Positions 43,260-44,025 of a DNA stretch of 44,025 bases are shown one piece after another. The number at the start of each line of letters is the position of its first letter. The stretch's first letter is position 1. Made by a program: the position numbers and the translations under genes. Source of the stretch: Candidatus Methylobacter oryzae (GTDB lineage: Bacteria; Pseudomonadota; Gammaproteobacteria; Methylococcales; Methylomonadaceae); assembly GCA_945861405.1 (NCBI GenBank), contig CAMAUL010000021.1:1-44025 (forward strand), written 5' to 3'. The notes under the pieces are model-generated. The model ran no database searches and was not told the origin of the DNA. It saw nothing but the letters and a program-made list of their open reading frames with translations.

Positions 43260-43495
43260 GGTAAGCAACCCTTTAATTGTTAGTAACGTACAAAAGCATA
43301 GCTATTTTGTACGTTTATCATAGGGTGTTTTCTTGCTATGTCAATATGAACCGGTAAGGCAGCTTCGCTATTATTTATTCACCTAGAACGTTAGCGGCTA
43401 TTTTTTGCCGAATTCTTCGAAGCAATCCAGCATAATCAGCTGCAAATAGCTGTTTAAAATATTATATTATTGATTTTAAATGATTTAAATATTTT

Positions 43496-43510
43496 TGGCA
43501 TATGCCGTGC
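43496..43510 (+). promoter_or_regulatory. Sigma-54 promoter of the flgB operon
   Basis: TGGCATATGCCGTGC has the GG (43497-43498), ten bases, GC (43509-43510) spacing that defines -24/-12 promoters. It lies about 38 bp before the flgB ATG. RpoN with a FleQ-type activator is the known control of rod and hook genes in polar flagella. Confidence 0.75.
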
Positions 43511-43547
43511 TTTTGTTTTTGTACAAGTAATCAGCGAGGCAACTATC

Positions 43548-43943
43548 ATGGCTATTAATTTTGACACAGCACTTGGCATTGAACCTAAGGCCCTGGCTTT
43601 CCGGGAAAAGCGGGGCGAGATACTGGCGGCTAATTTAGCAAACGCAGATACACCCAACTATAAAGCGCGGGATATGGATTTCAAGTCGGTGCTAAAACAA
43701 AGCATGTCTTCAGGTGTGCCTTTAGAGCGCACCCAATCAGGACATATTGCGCCGCCACAACAACAAGTATTTGGCGCTAATGTGATGTACCGCAATCCCA
43801 ATCAGGTGTCGTTAGATGGCAATACCGTCGAAGCGCATGTGGAACAGGCTAAATACGCTGAAAATGCGGTGCAGTACCAGGCCAGTTTGCAGTTCATGGG
43901 TAATAGATTTTCCGGTCTGATGACCGCCATAAGAGGGCAATAG
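43548..43943 (+). CDS. flgB: Flagellar proximal rod protein FlgB
   Basis: I use ATG 43548 (MAINFDTALGIEPKALAFRE), the family start; an upstream ATG in frame would sit on the sigma-54 promoter. The 131-residue protein carries the rod signature RGEILAANLANADTPNYKAR and a C-terminal helix (QAKYAENAVQYQASLQFMGN). It is the first rod subunit on the MS ring and leads the flgBC... operon. Confidence 0.95.
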   Translation: MAINFDTALGIEPKALAFREKRGEILAANLANADTPNYKARDMDFKSVLKQSMSSGVPLERTQSGHIAPPQQQVFGANVMYRNPNQVSLDGNTVEAHVEQAKYAENAVQYQASLQFMGNRFSGLMTAIRGQ

Positions 43944-43945
43944 CC

Positions 43946-44025
43946 ATGGCTTCCTTTAGTGTATTTGATATTGCCGGCAGCGGCATGAATGCCCAATCGT
44001 TAAGACTTAACTTGGTCGCAAGTAA
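43946..44025 (+). CDS. flgC: Flagellar rod protein FlgC, partial
   Basis: The gene starts two bases after the flgB stop and is cut by the window end after 26 codons. The visible part (ASFSVFDIAGSGMNAQSLRL) matches the FlgC N-terminus, and flgB-flgC is a constant order. Confidence 0.93.
   Translation, partial: MASFSVFDIAGSGMNAQSLRLNLVAS

Overview
The window looks like a chromosome segment of a motile gammaproteobacterium. Supporting features are the ffh-rpsP-rimM-trmD-rplS block preceded by a ypjD-type cytochrome-assembly gene, dnaB followed directly by alr, xerD, dbpA/rhlE, and polar-flagellum genes with sigma-28 (FliA) and sigma-54 (RpoN) promoters. The mix of genes and small repeats recalls methanotrophs of the order Methylococcales, but nothing here proves that.

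Layout. 1-1.8 kb: an IS3-like end, a broken RelE-type toxin beside its intact antitoxin, an orphan HicB and a DNA-methylase remnant. 1.8-4.2 kb: a Tat-exported, Met-rich multicopper oxidase and a small secreted protein. 4.4-4.7 kb: a nested palindromic repeat. 4.8-7.3 kb: dnaB-alr. 7.4-8.7 kb: two more toxin-antitoxin loci whose toxin genes are frameshifted. 9.2-9.6 kb: a second nested palindrome sharing arms with the first. 9.6-15.2 kb: the flagellar filament set (flagellin, flaG, fliD, fliS, fliT, YjfB-like). 15.3-19.7 kb: ypjD-like gene and the ffh to rplS translation block. 19.9-34.4 kb: a minus-strand cluster of ten genes that I cannot assign to a known pathway. 34.8-37.0 kb: ogt-xerD-lpxA-like. 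37-40.6 kb: two DEAD-box helicase genes facing each other with repeats between them. 40.8 kb: tRNA-Arg(CCT). 41.1-44.0 kb: flgN-flgM-flgA divergent from flgB-flgC, with a repeat and an orphan antitoxin between the two arms.

The most unusual part is the 19.9-34.4 kb cluster. It has four radical SAM enzymes (two related SPASM-type proteins at its ends, one with a cobalamin-type N-domain, one with extra cysteines), a zinc-ribbon methyltransferase, a GT9 glycosyltransferase, a two-subunit thiamine-diphosphate enzyme without E2/E3 partners, and a tandem pair of TPR/OGT-type (GT41) protein glycosyltransferases. The close spacing suggests one or two transcripts. I infer a system that builds an unusual sugar or acyl group and attaches it to Ser/Thr of a protein; the Ala/Thr/Ser-rich flagellin 10 kb away is the obvious candidate acceptor. 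The substrate is not shown by the sequence.

A second theme is decay: three toxin genes are frameshifted next to intact antitoxin genes, and two further antitoxin genes have no toxin. The second OGT copy has lost its 5' end to a 22-bp deletion between short repeats. Fragments of an oxidoreductase, a methylase and the dbpA tail mark past rearrangements.
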